Positions 8,282 to 16,324 of a DNA stretch of 55,425 nucleotides are shown here, piece by piece. Numbering within the stretch: the first letter of the stretch is position 1; each line of letters begins with the position of its first letter. The stretch spans positions 1 through 55,425 of the forward strand of contig NZ_JAOOPY010000023.1 of the NCBI RefSeq assembly GCF_025486315.1, given 5' to 3'. The notes beneath the pieces are model-generated. The model was not told the origin of the DNA. It saw only the letters and a program-made list of their open reading frames with translations, and did not search any database. The position numbers and the translations under genes are program-made. This DNA is from Variovorax sp. N23. Lineage in GTDB: Bacteria; Pseudomonadota; Gammaproteobacteria; Burkholderiales; Burkholderiaceae_C.

Positions 8282-9463
8282 TTACAGCTTGGCCCGTTCG
8301 GCCTTGACCTCGGCCGGCTGCACCAGCTGGCCGGTCTTGTTCGACCAGCTGTTCTTGGTGAAGCTGGCCACGGCGGCGAGGTCGGTGTCGCTCAGCTGTT
8401 TCCAGGATGGCATCGCACCATTGTTCTGGCCTTTGAGGAGCACGTCGATCTGGACCGTGTGGTCCGCGTCGAGCACCTTGGCCGAGCCGTCGAGCGGCTT
8501 GATCGGGCCGGCGCCCTTGCCGTTGGCCTGGTGGCAGGCGGCGCAGTTGGCGGCGTAGACCTTCTCGCCGCGGGCCAGGATCTCGGGCAGTGCCCAGACC
8601 TTGTTCGGATCGTCCTGCTTGGCGGCGGCTTCCTTGCGCTTGGTGTCGACCCAGGCCGTGTAGTCGGTGGCCGAGACCACCTTCACGTGGATCGGCATGT
8701 AGGCGTGTTCCTTGCCGCACAGTTCCTGGCACTGGCCGTAGTAGTCGCCCACTTTCTCGGCACGGAACCAGGTGTCGCGCACGAAGCCGGGAATCGCGTC
8801 CTGCTTGATGCCGAATTGCGGCACGGCGAAGGCATGGATCACGTCGTTGGCCGTCGTGATGACGCGGATCTTCTTGTCGACCGGCACCACGAGCGGGTTG
8901 TCGACCTTGAAGAGGTAGTCGACGGGAATCTCACCCTTGGCGCCCGAGTCGGACATGGCGCGGTGCGAGCTGTCGAGCGTCGAGATGAAGCCCAGGCCCT
9001 CACCCTCGCCCTTGAGGTAGTCGTAGCCCCACTTCCACTGGTAGCCGGTGGCCTTGACGGTGAGGTCGGCATTGGTGGTGTCCTTCTGGGCGACCAGCAC
9101 CTTGGTGGCCGGCAGCGCCATCAGGATGACGATGAGGAAGGGCACGATGGTCCAGACGACCTCGACCACCACCGACTCATGGAAGTTGGCCGCCTTGTGG
9201 CCGACCGACTTGCGGTGCTTCCAGATCGAATAGAACATGACCGCGAACACGGCGATGAAGATCACGGTGCACAGGATCATCATGACCGTGTGCAGGAAGT
9301 GCTGCTCCTGGGCGATCTTGGTCACGCCGACGGGCATGTTGAGCTGACGCACCATCGGGCCGCCCGGCAGATCCTGGACGGCATGGGCCATGCCGCTGAA
9401 GGCTGTGCCGGCTGCCAGCAACACCTGTGCGGGCTTGAACTTCGTGCGCCAATTGCTCTTCAT
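8282..9463 (-). CDS. ctaC: Cytochrome c oxidase subunit II with fused cytochrome c domain
   Basis: A 393-residue subunit II. Residues 1-28 look like a signal peptide and are followed by two helices (about 56-78 and 98-120). The cupredoxin domain then carries the CuA ligands His210, Cys245, Glu247, Cys249, His253 and Met256 (CQELCGKEHAYM). After residue 285 comes an extra monoheme cytochrome c domain with Cys307, Cys310 and His311 (CAACH) and a probable axial Met351. The oxidase is therefore of the caa3-like layout, although the operon also looks like a normal aa3 set. I placed the start at the ATG before KSNWRTKF, because the 21 residues upstream are polar and unlike a signal peptide. Confidence 0.96.
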   Translation of the reverse strand: MKSNWRTKFKPAQVLLAAGTAFSGMAHAVQDLPGGPMVRQLNMPVGVTKIAQEQHFLHTVMMILCTVIFIAVFAVMFYSIWKHRKSVGHKAANFHESVVVEVVWTIVPFLIVILMALPATKVLVAQKDTTNADLTVKATGYQWKWGYDYLKGEGEGLGFISTLDSSHRAMSDSGAKGEIPVDYLFKVDNPLVVPVDKKIRVITTANDVIHAFAVPQFGIKQDAIPGFVRDTWFRAEKVGDYYGQCQELCGKEHAYMPIHVKVVSATDYTAWVDTKRKEAAAKQDDPNKVWALPEILARGEKVYAANCAACHQANGKGAGPIKPLDGSAKVLDADHTVQIDVLLKGQNNGAMPSWKQLSDTDLAAVASFTKNSWSNKTGQLVQPAEVKAERAKL

Positions 9464-9526
9464 CGTGTTTACTTCTTCTTCAATGTCCGTTGAACCCAGC
9501 GGTCTGCCTCGCTGGCCGCGTGCCAC

Positions 9527-10003
9527 TCAGGCGCCACGCAATGCCATCCGAATCTCGCGTGCCAGCGCCGCCCGCAATTCGGGGCGCACATAGCGCCCCA
9601 CCTTGACCGACCGACCCTGTCCCGACACCTCGATCAGCGACCGGTCGCTGGCCTGAGGTTCGATCCGCACCTGGTGCGGCAAGAATTCCGTGCGCTCGCA
9701 GTGCCCGCCGTTTTCCAGTTCGACCACCAGCCGTCCGCCCTGCAAGGCGATCCGCTCTCCGTCGGTCGCATGCCTGGCGTACAGCACGAAGGCGAAGCCG
9801 ACCGCCACGAGCTCGATCCAGGCAAAGGGCAGCACCAGCGGTGCGCCATGCAGCCAGAACACCGTGCCGACGCCGAGCGAGATCACGCACAGCGACGCGT
9901 AGAGCCACCCCAACTGGCTCGGCGTGACCGAGCAGTTGCGCTTCAGGAACCAGTGGATGCTCTGGCCTGACACGGTGGCAAAACGAAACACGAAATTCGA
10001 CAC
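9527..10003 (-). CDS. DUF2244-domain membrane protein
   Basis: A 158-residue protein with two helices (about residues 32-48 and 55-78) followed by a soluble domain with FLPHQVRIE and GRSVKVGRYV. This resembles DUF2244, a family frequently encoded just before ctaC in betaproteobacteria. Function is unknown. It is the first gene of the minus-strand oxidase run, 63 bases before the ctaC start, so the operon promoter probably lies in the 139 bases upstream. That stretch contains the FNR-like box. Confidence 0.82.
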   Translation of the reverse strand: MSNFVFRFATVSGQSIHWFLKRNCSVTPSQLGWLYASLCVISLGVGTVFWLHGAPLVLPFAWIELVAVGFAFVLYARHATDGERIALQGGRLVVELENGGHCERTEFLPHQVRIEPQASDRSLIEVSGQGRSVKVGRYVRPELRAALAREIRMALRGA

Positions 10004-10132
10004 GGACGAGTTCGGCAGATCGGTTCATCGACACACGCCGAACCCGATCCATCAGGGTCCGACAGGTGCCGATCGCGGGAAAAGCCCCGGGAGTTCACGC
10101 AGCGGCGGATTGTAGCGGTTCGCTTGCAGACA

Positions 10133-10146
10133 TTGACCTGGATCAA
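10133..10146 (-). promoter_or_regulatory. FNR/Anr-like box upstream of the oxidase operon
   Basis: TTGACCTGGATCAA matches the FNR/Anr consensus TTGAT-N4-ATCAA with one mismatch, in the position often seen as C in betaproteobacterial sites. It lies about 130 bases before the DUF2244 start, overlapping the end of the bioC-like gene. This suggests oxygen-responsive control of the oxidase locus. The site is palindromic, so orientation is not fixed. Confidence 0.5.
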
Positions 10147-11057
10147 GGTCGCCCACGTTGCAGCATTTCGCGCATCTGGCGCAGCGAAACGGCGCTCTCA
10201 CCGGACAGCGCGACCCGCGGCGGCGGCTTGAAGGCATGGCCGTAGATGATCTCGAAGGTCATCGAGATCCGTGCTTCGCCGCCCGCCTCGACCGGCGTGG
10301 CCGAGGCCGCCAGCGCCGCGCGCAGTTCGCCCTGCCAGTGCCGCCCTCGCAGGCCGGGGAAGCGCCCCGGGTGCAGGTTGCGCCCGAGGCCGCGCAGTTC
10401 GGCCAGTGCGGCCTCGGGCGTGGCCCAGGTCAGCACGATGCGCTCCATGTCCATGATCGGCTCGGCAAAACCGGCGCCCACCAGCATGTCGCCCCAGTCG
10501 TGCATGTCGGTGAACTGGTGGCAGGCCGGCGGCCAGCCCAGGCGCGCGTACAGCGCGCGCAGTTCGGTGAGGGTGTCCGGTCCGAGACAGGAGAACATCA
10601 GGAAGCCGTCCGTGGCCAGGTGCCGGTGCCAGGTCGCGATCAGCGCCTGCGGATCCGCCGCCATGTGCAGGGCCATGTTGGCCCAGAGCAGGTCGACGCC
10701 CTCCTCCGGCGGCGCGTCGAAGCGCGCGCGGGCGCCCTGCCAGCGCCGCGCGCTCCACCAGGGCGCGCCGAGCGCGTCGGCCGTGGGCGCGGCGAGCGCA
10801 TCGGACGGCTCGATCACGTAGGGCACCGCCTGGCCGTAGCGTCGCGCGACCAGCGCATGGGCTTCCTGCCCGCCGCGCAGCGGCGACCAGTCGGCCCACC
10901 GCTTCGGCCGGGCCGTGATCCACTGCAGCCGGTCTTCCATGCGCCGCCCGACCTCCTCGTGCAGCCAGGGCGACGCGGCGCCGGGCGGCAGGCCGGCCCA
11001 GCGCGCGGCGGCCGGTGGATCGATGGTCGGCGGGCGCTGGACAGGATCGTTGGACAT
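10143..11057 (-). CDS. BioC-like putative methyltransferase
   Basis: A 304-residue protein. Its middle matches the BioC (malonyl-ACP O-methyltransferase) pattern: LLWANMALHMAADPQALI, then FLMFSCLGPDTLTELR and FTDMHDWGDMLVGAGF. BioC masks malonyl-ACP as a methyl ester at the start of biotin synthesis. However, I cannot find the usual SAM-binding glycine motif before the conserved block; residues 60-110 are rich in Ala/Arg without G-x-G-x-G. It may therefore be a divergent or non-catalytic member. No other biotin gene is nearby. It is divergent from comF, with 23 bases between the start codons. The ATG before SNDPVQ is chosen because it lies outside comF. Confidence 0.65.
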   Translation of the reverse strand: MSNDPVQRPPTIDPPAAARWAGLPPGAASPWLHEEVGRRMEDRLQWITARPKRWADWSPLRGGQEAHALVARRYGQAVPYVIEPSDALAAPTADALGAPWWSARRWQGARARFDAPPEEGVDLLWANMALHMAADPQALIATWHRHLATDGFLMFSCLGPDTLTELRALYARLGWPPACHQFTDMHDWGDMLVGAGFAEPIMDMERIVLTWATPEAALAELRGLGRNLHPGRFPGLRGRHWQGELRAALAASATPVEAGGEARISMTFEIIYGHAFKPPPRVALSGESAVSLRQMREMLQRGRP

Positions 11058-11080
11058 GGGGAAGCTCAGTATATTGAGCC

Positions 11081-11815
11081 ATGCGCATCGGGCCGGCCAC
11101 ACGGCTTTTCTCGTCCCTCCTCGACCGCCTGCCCAGCCAGTGCGCGGTCTGCCGCGCCTGGCCTTCGCAGCCGGTGTGCGACGCCTGCGTGGCGCGCTTC
11201 GCCCCGCCCACGCCGCGCTGCACGACCTGCGCCCTGCCCGTGCCGGCCGGCGTGGCGCGCTGCGGCGCGTGCGTGCGCCACCCGCCGCCGCTCGACGCCT
11301 GCCTGGCCGCCTGCACCTATGCCTGGCCCTGGCCCGGCCCGATCGGCGAGTTCAAGTTCCAGGGCCACGCCGGCTGGGCGGCGCCCTTCGCGACGCTGAT
11401 GCGCAGCATGCCGTGGGCCGAGCCCGCCGTGGAGCGCGCCGACCTCGTGCTGCCGATGCCGCTGTCGACCGCGCGGCTGCGCGAGCGCGGCTTCAACCAG
11501 GCGCTCGAACTGGCGCGCCGGCTGGCGCCGGCCAAGACCGATGCCACGCTGCTGCTGCGCACGCGCGACACGCCCGCCCAGAGCGGCCTCGGGCGCGCCG
11601 AGCGGCTGCGCAACCTGCGCGGCGCCTTCGCGCTCGAGCCGCTGCGCGCGACGGCGGTGCGCGGCCGGCACGTCCTGCTGGTCGACGACGTCATGACCAG
11701 CGGCGCGTCGGTCTTCACCGCCGCCCAGGTGCTCAAGACGGCCGGCGCCGCGCGCGTCACCGCGCTGGTGCTGGCCCGCACCGATCCGCCGCACGAGGGG
11801 CACGGCGCACATTAG
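11081..11815 (+). CDS. comF: ComF-family phosphoribosyltransferase
   Basis: A 244-residue ComF/GntX-type protein. Its N-terminal zinc-ribbon-like region has four CxxC pairs (CAVC, CDAC, CTTC, CGAC). A type I phosphoribosyltransferase domain follows, with the conserved RERGFNQALELA and the PRPP loop VLLVDDVMTSGAS. ComF homologues act in DNA uptake for competence in several bacteria; the biochemical reaction is not settled. It lies 13 bases before trmL and may be co-transcribed with it. The very short space to the divergent bioC-like gene means the promoters must overlap the start regions. Confidence 0.9.
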   Translation: MRIGPATRLFSSLLDRLPSQCAVCRAWPSQPVCDACVARFAPPTPRCTTCALPVPAGVARCGACVRHPPPLDACLAACTYAWPWPGPIGEFKFQGHAGWAAPFATLMRSMPWAEPAVERADLVLPMPLSTARLRERGFNQALELARRLAPAKTDATLLLRTRDTPAQSGLGRAERLRNLRGAFALEPLRATAVRGRHVLLVDDVMTSGASVFTAAQVLKTAGAARVTALVLARTDPPHEGHGAH

Positions 11816-11828
11816 CGAGAATCGGCCG

Positions 11829-12296
11829 ATGTTCCACATCGTCCTGGTCGAGCCCGAGATCCCCCCGAACACCGGCAACGTGATCCGCCTGGCGGCCAAC
11901 ACCGGCTGCACGCTGCACCTGGTCGAGCCGCTGGGCTTCTCGATGGACGACAAGCTGCTGCGCCGCGCCGGCCTGGACTACCACGAGTACGCCGAGGTGC
12001 GCCGCCACGCCAGTTGGGCCGCACTGCTCGAGACCGAGGCGCCGGCAGCCGATCGGATGTTCGCCCTCACGACGCGCGGCAGCCGACCGGTGCACGACGT
12101 GGCCTTCGCGCCGGGCGACTGGCTGGTCTTCGGCTCGGAAACCCGCGGCCTCGCGCCCGAGCTGCGCGAGCGCTTCGACCCGCCGCAGCGCCTGCGCCTG
12201 CCGATGCGCGAGGGCCAGCGCAGCCTCAACCTGTCGAACGCCGTCGCGGTGACGGTGTTCGAGGCCTGGCGCCAGAACGGTTTCGCTCAGTGCTAG
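11829..12296 (+). CDS. trmL: tRNA (cytidine/uridine-34-2'-O)-methyltransferase
   Basis: A 155-residue SPOUT-class methyltransferase that 2'-O-methylates the wobble base of tRNA-Leu isoacceptors. The three family motifs are clear: EPEIPPNTGNVIRLAANTG at residues 9-27, LVFGSETRGLAPE, and LRLPMREGQRSLNLSNAVAV forming the trefoil knot. Length is typical for the minimal dimeric enzyme. It runs in the same direction as comF and converges on the MaoC-type gene, with only ten bases between the two stops. Confidence 0.95.
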   Translation: MFHIVLVEPEIPPNTGNVIRLAANTGCTLHLVEPLGFSMDDKLLRRAGLDYHEYAEVRRHASWAALLETEAPAADRMFALTTRGSRPVHDVAFAPGDWLVFGSETRGLAPELRERFDPPQRLRLPMREGQRSLNLSNAVAVTVFEAWRQNGFAQC

Positions 12297-12306
12297 TCGG
12301 CAGGCG

Positions 12307-12765
12307 TCAGCGGTAGCGCCGCACCACCGACTCGGCCACGCACGCCGGCTTGGTCGCGCCTTCGAGCTCGATGGTGGTTTCCCAGACCATCTGCAGGCCG
12401 TCGCCCTCGATCGGCTCGGCCGACAGCAGCTTCATGCGCCCGCGCAGCCGGCTGCCCACCGGCACCGGCGCCATGAAACGCACCCGGTTGAGCCCGTAGT
12501 TCACGCCCATGCGCGACTCGACCACGTCGAACGCGTTCTCGTAGAACTTCGGCAGCAGCGACAGCGTGAGAAAGCCGTGCGCGATCGGCGCGCCGAACGG
12601 CCCCGCCTTGGCGCGCGCCACGTCGACGTGGATCCACTGGTGGTCGCCCGTGGCCTCGGCGAACTGGTTCACCTGCGCCTGGGTGATATCGATCCAGTCG
12701 CTGACCGCGACTTCCTGGCCGACGCAGGCGGCCAGATCCTGAAGGGTCTGAAAGGTCTTTTTCAT
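12307..12765 (-). CDS. MaoC-type hot-dog hydratase
   Basis: A 152-residue single hot-dog-fold protein of the MaoC/(R)-specific enoyl-CoA hydratase family. The hydratase signature A-x(6)-D-x-x-x-x-H is present as ATGDHQWIHVD, with Asp41 and His46 as the likely catalytic pair, followed by the conserved GAPIAHGFLTLSL. It would add water to a trans-2-enoyl-CoA, giving the R-3-hydroxy product, as PhaJ does. The chemistry of this particular member is not fixed by sequence. The ATG before KKTFQTL gives a normal-length protein; the open frame continues far upstream, antisense to kefF. It is divergent from kefF. Confidence 0.88.
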   Translation of the reverse strand: MKKTFQTLQDLAACVGQEVAVSDWIDITQAQVNQFAEATGDHQWIHVDVARAKAGPFGAPIAHGFLTLSLLPKFYENAFDVVESRMGVNYGLNRVRFMAPVPVGSRLRGRMKLLSAEPIEGDGLQMVWETTIELEGATKPACVAESVVRRYR

Positions 12766-12861
12766 GCGGCGGACTGTACGACGCAGCCGTGGCCGGGCGG
12801 TGTCCGCGCCGGGACATGCACGGGCAGCGCACGTTCGCCCGCGCTGCGCTATGTTCGCGGG

Positions 12862-13512
12862 ATGACGACGACAACACACACGGGAACCGAGGGACGGCGC
12901 ATCTACCTCGTCGCCGCCCATCCGCACTGGCGCGAGTCGCGGGTGAACCGCCGCCTGCTCGCGGCCGCGCGGGAGGTCGACGGGGTCGAGGTGAACGACC
13001 TCTATGCAAGCTACTCCGACTACGCCATCGATGCCGACGCCGAGCGCGAGCGCCTGGCGCGCGCCGACCTGCTGGTGCTGATGCATCCGATCCAGTGGTA
13101 TTCGATGCCGCCGCTTCAGAAGCTCTGGCTCGACGACGTGCTGCGCTACGGCTGGGCCTACGGCACCGGCGGCACCGCGCTCCATGGCAAAGATATGTGG
13201 CTGGCGGCTACCACCGGCGGCCCCGAGGCCAGCTACCACCCCGCGAGCTACAACCGCTATTTCTTCGACGCCTTCCTGCCGCCTTACGAACAGACCGCCG
13301 TGCTGTGCGGCATGCGCTTCCTGCCGCCGCTGATCCTGCACGGCGCCCGCAGCGCGAGCGCCTCGGCCATCGACGCGCACGTCGACACCTTCGCGCAGCG
13401 CCTTGCCAGCTACCCGGACTGGCCCGAGATCGACGAGCTCGGCGCCTGCCCGACCTGCAGCGTGCCCGCCGAAGACCGACCGGCGCCGGTCCTCGAAGGC
13501 GAGGTCACCTGA
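12862..13512 (+). CDS. kefF: KefF-type quinone reductase, ancillary to KefC
   Basis: A 216-residue flavodoxin-fold NAD(P)H:quinone oxidoreductase. It has the FMN-phosphate loop HPHWRESRVN near residues 19-28 and the conserved HPIQWYSMPPLQKLWLDDVL and GWAYGTGG. KefF activates the potassium-efflux antiporter KefC and protects against electrophiles. The kefC gene begins one base after this stop, so the two form a complete glutathione-regulated efflux pair. Its last 30 residues, with CPTC, extend a little past the usual end. The start follows GGG at modest spacing and lies outside the divergent MaoC gene. Confidence 0.92.
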   Translation: MTTTTHTGTEGRRIYLVAAHPHWRESRVNRRLLAAAREVDGVEVNDLYASYSDYAIDADAERERLARADLLVLMHPIQWYSMPPLQKLWLDDVLRYGWAYGTGGTALHGKDMWLAATTGGPEASYHPASYNRYFFDAFLPPYEQTAVLCGMRFLPPLILHGARSASASAIDAHVDTFAQRLASYPDWPEIDELGACPTCSVPAEDRPAPVLEGEVT

Positions 13513-13513
13513 C

Positions 13514-15343
13514 ATGGGCCACGCTCCCGCCTGGCTCACCAGCAGCCTGATCTACCTGGGCGCCGCCGTGCTGGTGGTGCCGCTGTCCAAGGCGCTCGGC
13601 CTCGGCGCCATCATCGGCTACCTCGCAGCCGGCATCGCCATCGGCCCGTGGGGCCTGGGGCTGGTGTCGAGCGTCGAAGAGGTGCTGCACTTCGCCGAGT
13701 TCGGCGTGGTGCTGATGCTCTTCCTGGTCGGCCTCGAGCTCGAACCCGCACGCCTGTGGAACCTGCGACGGCCGATCTTCGGCTGGGGCACGGCGCAGGT
13801 CGTGGCCTGCGCCGCGGTGCTGTTCACCGTGGGCACCCTCGCTGGTGCGAGCTGGCGCGTGGCGCTGGTCGCTGCCCTCGGGCTGGCGCTGTCGTCCACC
13901 GCCATCGCGCTGCAGGTCTTCGGCGAACGCAACCTGCTGCGCACGGCCAGCGGGCAGGCCGGCTTCTCGATCCTGCTGTTCCAGGACGTGGCGGCGATCC
14001 CGATCCTCGCGCTGCTGCCGCTCCTGGCCATGGGCGATGCGCAGGCGTCGATCAGCAGCGCGCAGCGCGCCTTCGAGGCGGCCAAGATCGTCGGCGTGAT
14101 CGCCGGCATCGTGCTGGGCGGCCGGCTGTTGCTGCGCCCGCTGCTGCGCTGGATCGCGCGCAGCAACACGCCCGAGATCTTCACCGCGACCGCCCTGCTG
14201 CTGGTGGTGGCGATCGCGGCGCTGATGCAGCTGGTCGGCCTGTCGATGGCGCTCGGCGCCTTCCTCGCCGGCGTGCTGCTGGCCGAGAGCGAGTACCGGC
14301 GCGAGCTCGAGACCGACATCGAGCCCTTCAAGGGCCTGCTGCTCGGCCTCTTCTTCATCGCAGTCGGCATGAGCATCGACTTCGGCGTGCTGATGGCGCA
14401 GCCCGGCCTGATGGCGCTCGTCGTGGCCGGCTTCCTGGCGCTGAAGCTCGTCGTCATCTACGCCCTGGCCAAGGTGATGGAGGTGCCCTACCAGCAGCGC
14501 CCGGTGTTCACGCTGCTGCTGGCACAGGGCGGCGAGTTCGCCTTCGTGGTGTTCCAGGCGGCCGGGCCGAACGTGCTGCCGCCTGGCGTCGCGTCCTTCC
14601 TCATCGGCGCGGTCGCGCTGTCGATGCTGATCTCGCCGCTGCTGCTGGTGATGATCGACAAGTTCCTGCTGCCGCGCTACAGCCGGTCGAGCGCGCCGGC
14701 GATGGAAGAGATTTCCGAGCAGCAGGAGCCGAAGGTGCTGATCTGCGGCTTCGGCCGCTACGGGCAGATCATCGGCCGCCTGGTCAGCGCGCAGGGCATC
14801 CCGGTCACGGTGCTCGACCACGACCCCGACACCGTCGCCGGCCTGCGCGAATTCGGCTTCCGCGTGTTCTACGGCGACGCGACCCGGCTCGACGTGTTGC
14901 GCACCGCCGGCGCGGCGACCGCGCTCGCCGTGGTCGTGGCGGTCGACGACGTGGAGCAGTCGCTCGAGATCGTCGATGTGGTGCGCGAACACTTCCCGCA
15001 GGCGCGGCTGGTGGGGCGGGCACGCAACGTCAGCCACCTCTACCAGCTGCAGGACCGCAAGGTGGAATTCATCGAGCGCGAGCTGTTCGAGTCGTCGCTG
15101 CGCAGTGCCCGCTCGGTGCTCGAGGTGCTGGGCTGGCCGGCCCACGAGGCACGCGAATCGGCCATGCGCTTCCGCCAGCGGAACCTCAAGCTCACGGCCG
15201 ACGGCTACCCGCACTACAAGGACCGCGCCAAGTTCATCGCCGTCGCGAAGGAAGGCCGCCAGCAGTTCGCCGAGCAGATGGCGCGGGAACGCGAGGAGCG
15301 GCAGAAGCGCGTGCGCGGAGACTGGGATCGCGCCGACGACTGA
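13514..15343 (+). CDS. kefC: Glutathione-regulated potassium-efflux antiporter, KefB/KefC type
   Basis: A 609-residue CPA2-family antiporter. An N-terminal membrane domain of 12-13 helices (to about residue 390) contains IIGYLAAGIAIGPWGLG and the LVGLELEP segment. A linker and a Rossmann-type TrkA-N/RCK domain follow, with nucleotide loop GFGRYGQIIG near residue 415. The C-terminal tail is basic and charged. In response to electrophile-glutathione adducts, such proteins exchange K+ for H+ and acidify the cytoplasm. The spacing after kefF indicates one transcript. The stop is 15 bases from the convergent amidohydrolase stop. Confidence 0.94.
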   Translation: MGHAPAWLTSSLIYLGAAVLVVPLSKALGLGAIIGYLAAGIAIGPWGLGLVSSVEEVLHFAEFGVVLMLFLVGLELEPARLWNLRRPIFGWGTAQVVACAAVLFTVGTLAGASWRVALVAALGLALSSTAIALQVFGERNLLRTASGQAGFSILLFQDVAAIPILALLPLLAMGDAQASISSAQRAFEAAKIVGVIAGIVLGGRLLLRPLLRWIARSNTPEIFTATALLLVVAIAALMQLVGLSMALGAFLAGVLLAESEYRRELETDIEPFKGLLLGLFFIAVGMSIDFGVLMAQPGLMALVVAGFLALKLVVIYALAKVMEVPYQQRPVFTLLLAQGGEFAFVVFQAAGPNVLPPGVASFLIGAVALSMLISPLLLVMIDKFLLPRYSRSSAPAMEEISEQQEPKVLICGFGRYGQIIGRLVSAQGIPVTVLDHDPDTVAGLREFGFRVFYGDATRLDVLRTAGAATALAVVVAVDDVEQSLEIVDVVREHFPQARLVGRARNVSHLYQLQDRKVEFIERELFESSLRSARSVLEVLGWPAHEARESAMRFRQRNLKLTADGYPHYKDRAKFIAVAKEGRQQFAEQMAREREERQKRVRGDWDRADD

Positions 15344-15358
15344 GAACGTGCAGCTTGG

Positions 15359-16222
15359 CTACTTCAGGCCCAGCAGCCGGACCGCGTTGTCCTTCAGGAT
15401 GCCGGGCATCACCTCGGGCTTGAAGCCGGCCTCGAGGAAGTCCTTCATCCAGCGGTCGGGCGTGATGAGCGGGTAGTCGCTGCCGAACAGGATGCGGTCC
15501 TTGAGCAGCGTGTTGGCGTACTGCACGAGCTGCTTGGGGAAGTACTTCGGGCTCCAGCCCGACAGGTCGATCCAGACGTTGGGCTTGTGCGTGGCCACCG
15601 ACAGCGCCTCGTCCTGCCAGGGGAAGCTGGGGTGCGCCATGATGATCTGCATGTCGGGGAAGTCGATGGCGACGTCGTCCAGGTGCATCGGGTTGCTGTA
15701 CTCCAGCCGCAGCCCGCCGCCGCAGCGCATGCCCGAGCCGATGCCGCTGTGGCCGGTGTGGAAGATGGCTGGCAGCTTGTGCTCGGCGAGCACCTCGTAG
15801 AGCGGCCAGGCCATCTTGTCGTAGGGGTGGTAGCCCTGCACCGTCGGGTGGAACTTGAAGCCGCGCACGCCGTGCTCCTCGATCAGGCGCCGCACCTCGC
15901 GTGCGCCCATCTTGCCCTTGTGCGGGTCGACGCTGCCGAACGCGATCATCACGTCGGGGTTCTTCTGCGCGGCCTCGGCGATCTCCTCGTTGGGGATGCG
16001 GCGGCGGCCGAGGTTGCTCTCGGCATCGACGCCGAACATCACGAAGCCGATCTTGCGTTCGCGGTAGTAGTCGATGCTCTCCTGGATGGTCGGGCGCTTG
16101 CTGGTGCGGAAGTACTTGTCGGCCGCGCGATCGTATTCCTCGCCGTAGTTGTCGAAGGGGTTCCAGCAGCTCACTTCGGCGTGCGTGTGGGTGTCGATGG
16201 CGACGAGATTGGCGATGTCCAT
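15359..16222 (-). CDS. Amidohydrolase-fold hydrolase, candidate aryl-beta-ketoacyl-CoA hydrolase
   Basis: A 287-residue TIM-barrel metal-dependent hydrolase of the amidohydrolase-2 family. Visible metal ligands are His12 and His14 (DTHTH), a histidine in FKFHPTV, one in IFHTGHSG and the late aspartate in FGSDYP. Proteins of this type are sometimes annotated as 4-hydroxyphenyl-beta-ketoacyl-CoA hydrolase in hydroxycinnamate pathways. Divergent placement from a CoA ligase/hydratase/dehydrogenase set supports a role in releasing the aromatic acid from the beta-keto-CoA intermediate. The family also contains decarboxylases (ACMSD-like), so the reaction is inferred. It shares a 102-base divergent promoter region with the hydratase gene. 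Confidence 0.72.
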   Translation of the reverse strand: MDIANLVAIDTHTHAEVSCWNPFDNYGEEYDRAADKYFRTSKRPTIQESIDYYRERKIGFVMFGVDAESNLGRRRIPNEEIAEAAQKNPDVMIAFGSVDPHKGKMGAREVRRLIEEHGVRGFKFHPTVQGYHPYDKMAWPLYEVLAEHKLPAIFHTGHSGIGSGMRCGGGLRLEYSNPMHLDDVAIDFPDMQIIMAHPSFPWQDEALSVATHKPNVWIDLSGWSPKYFPKQLVQYANTLLKDRILFGSDYPLITPDRWMKDFLEAGFKPEVMPGILKDNAVRLLGLK

Positions 16223-16279
16223 ACTGTGTCTCCGGTTCGGGTAAACACCGACCGCTGGCGGGCGAACGGCGGTTGAATT

Positions 16280-16296
16280 GGTTATTTTTCATAACC
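16280..16296. promoter_or_regulatory. Palindrome, candidate MarR operator
   Basis: GGTTAT-TTTTC-ATAACC is a perfect 6-bp inverted repeat with a 5-base centre in the divergent control region between the amidohydrolase and the hydratase genes. Size and position suit an operator for the MarR-type regulator encoded at the end of the plus-strand operon. Binding is inferred, not shown. Confidence 0.5.
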
Positions 16297-16324
16297 ATAA
16301 TCGATGCAACTCGAGAACGCAATC

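Noticed and set aside
6376..8307. A 643-residue plus-strand open frame across ctaD
   Set aside because: It is a mirror of ctaD codons with an unnatural His/Glu/Arg/Gly composition and no motif. The opposite strand encodes oxidase subunit I with every ligand.
15359..16222. Reading the amidohydrolase as an ACMSD-type decarboxylase
   Set aside because: The fold allows it, but the divergent hydroxycinnamate operon makes a beta-keto-CoA hydrolase role more likely. It is kept only as an alternative.
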